Assembly (NCBI GenBank): GCA_903907175.1
Contig: CAIVNB010000033.1
Coordinates: 1-7,701 of the forward strand
DNA: 7,701 bases
From: an uncultured bacterium
Lineage (GTDB): Bacteria; Patescibacteriota; Minisyncoccia; Phycocordibacterales; UBA9973
Reading direction: 5' to 3'
Below the pieces are notes generated by a model that was not told the origin of the DNA, made no database searches, and was given only the letters and a program-made list of their open reading frames with translations. Position numbers and translations under genes: made by a program. Each line of letters begins with the position of its first letter. The stretch's first letter is position 1. Below are positions 5,455-7,701 of the stretch, one piece after another.

Positions 5455-5608
5455 AAATTTTATTTAATAAAAATTGTTAATAATTTTGAGCTCGAACACT
5501 CACCTATGATGACGCCACTCATATATATAAATTACATAATAAAAAAACTTGATTTTTAATAAAAATATGTTATTGTGTTTATTGGTAATAGTTTTTTGGT
5601 ATTTATTT
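5455..5608. other. AT-rich intergenic region upstream of the PG-binding gene
   Basis: I see no convincing gene, tRNA or full promoter here. It must hold the minus-strand promoter for the gene starting at 5454, but several AT-rich -10-like hexamers compete and none has a good -35. A less AT-rich island at 5489-5520 stands out: it contains a short hairpin around a GTTCGA loop on the minus strand (TGAGT/GCTCA, one G-U pair) and is read inside the leader of the PG-binding mRNA. Confidence 0.4.
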
Positions 5609-5658
5609 TTTTTAGGGTTATCTTTATTTCTTTATGGAAATAGAGACCACCCTAAAAA
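5609..5658 (+). promoter_or_regulatory. Interrupted 20-bp hairpin with an ATG in its apical loop
   Basis: The outer stem is TTTTTAGGGT (5609-5618) with ACCCTAAAAA (5649-5658), 10 perfect pairs. After a 2x2 internal loop (TA/CC), the inner stem TCTTTATTTC (5621-5630) with GAAATAGAGA (5637-5646) makes 10 pairs, one of them G-U. The loop is TTTATG, whose ATG opens the 46-codon frame. No T-run follows on either strand, so it is not a terminator. It could be a 5' leader regulator of the small ORF or the 5' domain of a small RNA. Confidence 0.65.
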
Positions 5659-5774
5659 CCACAGCCATGAAAAGCATATTGATTATTACAGTCGTATTAG
5701 CATTTTTCGTGCTAGATCTTCATAAAGAAGAAATTTTAAAATTCTTCAAATTGCTAATATCAAAAAAAATATAA
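5634..5774 (+). CDS. Candidate small single-pass membrane peptide (46 or 35 aa)
   Basis: A short frame beginning METT-like (MEIETTLKTTA) with a second ATG at 5667 giving a 35-residue form that begins MKSILIITVVLAFFVLDL. The latter looks like a natural small membrane protein: one 16-residue hydrophobic helix, then a basic amphipathic tail (HKEEILKFFKLLISKKI). The first ATG lies in a hairpin loop, and the second sits 8 nt after the hairpin, so I favour 5667 as the start. Neither has a Shine-Dalgarno site. Support for a real unit is the correctly oriented intrinsic terminator right after the stop and the lack of any other plus-strand gene nearby. A small membrane regulator or a type I toxin-like peptide are possibilities by size and shape only. 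A non-coding RNA is the main alternative. Confidence 0.4.
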   Translation: MEIETTLKTTAMKSILIITVVLAFFVLDLHKEEILKFFKLLISKKI

Positions 5775-5779
5775 CAAAG

Positions 5780-5805
5780 AACCGGATCAAAATTCCGGTT
5801 TTTTT
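5780..5805 (+). terminator. Intrinsic terminator of the small plus-strand unit
   Basis: AACCGGA (5780-5786) pairs with TCCGGTT (5794-5800), a 7-bp GC-containing stem with a 7-nt loop, continued by a T-run to 5805. The T-run is on the plus strand, so the structure ends a plus-strand transcript. It lies immediately beside the murF stop codon (5804-5806), and murF read-through on the minus strand meets the same stem without a clean U-tract. Confidence 0.8.
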
Positions 5806-7102
5806 ATTCTTTCATTGTCCATTCTTTATCTTGGCGGACTAGAAGCCTGTCTTTATTCCCTTGATCTTCTAAGATTGCTTCAACTGTACGTTCCATGCGC
5901 ATCCCTTGTGATCCTTTTATAAAAATCAAATCATTTTCTTTCACAAAATCCTTTAAGAATTTTCCTGCATCATATGAATTCGGAAAATCAAATATTTTTT
6001 CATGATCCATCTCGGCTTTCATCGCACCACTTTTTATGTTGTCAGCTCGCATCCCAACAACTATAAGAATATCAACTTCTTTTTTTGCAACTTCACCTAT
6101 ATGTTCATGAGCAGTTTTTGTATGACGGCCCAATTCTAACATGTCCCCCAAAACCGCAATTTTTCTACCTTTACTTTTTACTTCTCCCAATGTTTTTAGT
6201 CCTGACTCACAAGCAAATGGAGAGGAATTGTAAGTATCATCTATAATTAAAGAATTATTTATCCCCTTTAATAGTCGCATTCTTCCAGGTGGAACATCAT
6301 AATTTTTTAATTTATTTATAGATTCCAGCATGTTAAATTTTAAACCAGAAGAAAGAGCAAGCGCACCTAAGGACGCATATATATGATTTTTTCCAAAAAC
6401 TCCTTCAATAATAACTGGCAAACTTTTGCCACTTTCATCTATTCTATAAACAATTCCTTTTGGTAATCCCACTTCATCATAAAAAATATTATCTTCAGAT
6501 CCCAAAATATCAGCACCCTGTTTGAAGCCATAAGTAATAATTCTATTTTTCGTTTTCGTTTTCATTTCAAGCACTGTTTCATCATCGGCATTCAAAATTA
6601 AAAGCCCTTTCTTTTTAAGAGTTTTTATAAGAAGAGCTTTCTCTTCAACAAGAGCTTTTCGAGAATTAAAAAATTCAATATGAGAAGGCGTCTCTCCTAT
6701 AGCGGTGATTATCACAGCATCGGTCTTAAGCCAAGAAGCCGTTTTTTTCATGTCGCCCGGCTTTCCTATCCCTACCTCAAGTACCAACCATTTAGGATAA
6801 TCATGATGCCAAACAAAAAGCCAAAGACCTTTCAAAATATTCTTTAACCAGACAGTAGGGCTATTCCAACCATTTGGACACCCAAGTATTGTAAGCGGTA
6901 AACCTATTTCACTATTAAAACTTTTCTCACTTTTTCTAACATATGCAATACCAGAAATTACAGCGTAAACTGCATCTTTTGTAGAAGTCTTACCCACTGA
7001 ACCTGTGATGGCAACAACTCTAGGTTTATACTTCCAAAGTATAAGTCTAGACTCAATTTGTAAAATATATACAATAAATTTTTTAAAAATATTTTTAATC
7101 AT
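5804..7102 (-). CDS. murF: MurF-type UDP-MurNAc-tripeptide:D-Ala-D-Ala ligase, short form
   Basis: An ATP-dependent cytoplasmic Mur ligase that adds D-Ala-D-Ala to the UDP-MurNAc-tripeptide in peptidoglycan precursor synthesis. Features in 432 residues: P-loop ITGSVGKTSTK (32-42, Lys38), the MurF-specific SFNSEIGLPLTIL (61-73), EVGIGKPGDM (109-118), SHIEFFNSRKALVEEK (140-155), LNADD (170-174), FGKNHIYASLGALA (236-249), PPGRMRLL (271-278), IIDDTYNSSP (286-295), AVLGDMLELG (316-325) and IKGSQGMRMERTVE (395-408). The odd part is the N-terminus: only about 33 basic and hydrophobic residues precede the P-loop, where typical MurF has about 100, so the canonical UDP-substrate domain is missing. The start ATG overlaps the upstream transpeptidase stop (ATGA), which supports this start. 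Such short forms seem common in CPR genomes, from recollection. Confidence 0.92.
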   Translation of the reverse strand: MIKNIFKKFIVYILQIESRLILWKYKPRVVAITGSVGKTSTKDAVYAVISGIAYVRKSEKSFNSEIGLPLTILGCPNGWNSPTVWLKNILKGLWLFVWHHDYPKWLVLEVGIGKPGDMKKTASWLKTDAVIITAIGETPSHIEFFNSRKALVEEKALLIKTLKKKGLLILNADDETVLEMKTKTKNRIITYGFKQGADILGSEDNIFYDEVGLPKGIVYRIDESGKSLPVIIEGVFGKNHIYASLGALALSSGLKFNMLESINKLKNYDVPPGRMRLLKGINNSLIIDDTYNSSPFACESGLKTLGEVKSKGRKIAVLGDMLELGRHTKTAHEHIGEVAKKEVDILIVVGMRADNIKSGAMKAEMDHEKIFDFPNSYDAGKFLKDFVKENDLIFIKGSQGMRMERTVEAILEDQGNKDRLLVRQDKEWTMKE

Positions 7103-7701
7103 CTGTCTGGTGGAACTTCATAATAACTTAATAAAAATTTTGTAATTTCCAAAAACGGATCTGCCCAAGTGTTTGATGCATATGGTACACCTTTTGGATT
7201 TATGGCATATAGAAAAACTATAAATTTTGGATCGTAAGCTGGAAAATATCCAAAGAAGGAATGCGTATGCCTATCTAGATAATATCCTCCCCCGTCGGGA
7301 TTGGCAACTTGTGCAGTTCCAGTTTTTACTGCGACACTATAATGTTCAAACTTAGCAAGCCCTCCCTTGAGAGATTTGTCCATAACTCCTACCAACATCC
7401 TTGTAATTTCTTCAGAAGTTGCTTTTGAAATCTTTGTAGGGGTCGTCGGATAGATTAAGTCTTTTTTTGTACCATCTTCATATTTTATATATTTTACAAG
7501 ATGAGGAGTAACTAAATTCCCACCATTTGAAAGTGATGCAAGAGCTCTTGTAATCTCAATTGGAGTCATTGCTATCCCTTGACCAAAAGAAGCATTTGCG
7601 TATTCTATCTCTCTCGGACTATTTAAATTTGATACAAGCCCGCTTGTTTCATTCGGTAAATCAATTCCGGTTTTATTTTTTATTCCATAAGAAAGTAAAT
7701 A
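7099..7701 (-). CDS. ftsI: FtsI/PBP2-type D,D-transpeptidase, C-terminal part
   Basis: A penicillin-binding transpeptidase that cross-links peptidoglycan, normally anchored in the inner membrane at the division site. The frame is open to the right edge, so the 5' part, including the catalytic Ser-x-x-Lys and SxN motifs, is outside the window. What is visible (about 200 residues) includes YGIKNKTGIDLPNETSGLVS, then ASFGQGIAMTPIEITRALASL with the family's 'G.G...TP.Q/E...A...L' pattern, the third active-site motif KTGTAQ, and the HSFFGYFPAYDPKFIVFLYAINP strand region. An internal ATG at 7569 is not the real start because the homologous frame continues upstream. It ends in a 4-bp overlap with murF, indicating a co-translated ftsI-murF pair. 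The choice of FtsI over another class B PBP rests on the murF context. Confidence 0.9.
   Translation of the reverse strand, partial: YLLSYGIKNKTGIDLPNETSGLVSNLNSPREIEYANASFGQGIAMTPIEITRALASLSNGGNLVTPHLVKYIKYEDGTKKDLIYPTTPTKISKATSEEITRMLVGVMDKSLKGGLAKFEHYSVAVKTGTAQVANPDGGGYYLDRHTHSFFGYFPAYDPKFIVFLYAINPKGVPYASNTWADPFLEITKFLLSYYEVPPDR

Noticed and set aside
5489..5520. GTTCGA loop with short stem suggesting a tRNA T-arm
   Set aside because: No acceptor, D or anticodon arms can be found at the proper distances, so it is not a tRNA.
5690..5699. Minus-strand TAATACGACT, identical to the first ten bases of the T7 promoter
   Set aside because: The rest of the phage promoter consensus does not follow, and the match falls within the small ORF; chance or coding sequence.
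5700..5763. Possible antisense promoter on the minus strand over the small ORF (TTGATA with a distant TAAAAT)
   Set aside because: The spacer is 19 bp and the region is very AT-rich; it would be attractive for an antisense RNA but is not supportable from sequence alone.

Overview
The window looks like part of a Candidate Phyla Radiation (Patescibacteria) genome, most likely a Parcubacteria-type lineage. Signs are the strong AT bias, short genes packed in same-strand runs, almost no Shine-Dalgarno sequences, small secreted proteins with a PG_binding_1 domain carrying the 'GYFG..T..AV..FQ' signature common in these genomes, a MurF whose ATP-binding loop starts near residue 34, and a membrane-anchored protein with a 'YLIEGQKVILKNG' stretch. 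This assignment is inferred from gene style; no marker gene is present. Standard code 11 fits all frames, with TGA used as a stop.

Layout, right to left. Positions 7701-5804 (minus) hold the C-terminal half of an FtsI/PBP2-type D,D-transpeptidase overlapping a short-form murF by 4 bp, a fragment of a division and cell-wall cluster without murE between them. Positions 5455-5803 form a spacer that carries on the plus strand a self-contained short transcription unit: a 20-bp interrupted hairpin, a 46- or 35-codon single-pass membrane peptide ORF, and an intrinsic terminator 6 nt after its stop. Positions 5454-4786 (minus) encode a secreted protein with a PG_binding_1 domain and a fibronectin-III-like domain. 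Positions 4223-4735 (plus) encode a small ECF-type sigma factor behind a near-consensus housekeeping promoter. It converges on the PG-binding gene across a perfect 36-bp palindromic terminator.

From 4066 down to 1 everything runs on the minus strand: an OmpR-family response regulator, a cytoplasmic histidine kinase coupled to it by TAATG overlap, a small coiled-coil protein, and then, after a 100-bp spacer with inverted and direct repeats, a compact envelope cluster (YggT-like protein, GlsB/YeaQ-like protein, a second PG-binding protein, and the start of an anchored extracytoplasmic protein). Regulator and sigma gene share a divergent 156-bp control region with two good promoters, a central GTGTACAC palindrome and a 9-bp direct repeat.

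A reasonable working picture, by inference, is an envelope-homeostasis module: a two-component system and an ECF sigma factor next to small membrane and wall-binding proteins. The most unusual items are the histidine kinase's unbroken 25-heptad Ala/Leu repeat, the predicted leaderless response-regulator mRNA, and the hairpin-plus-small-membrane-peptide unit at 5609-5805.
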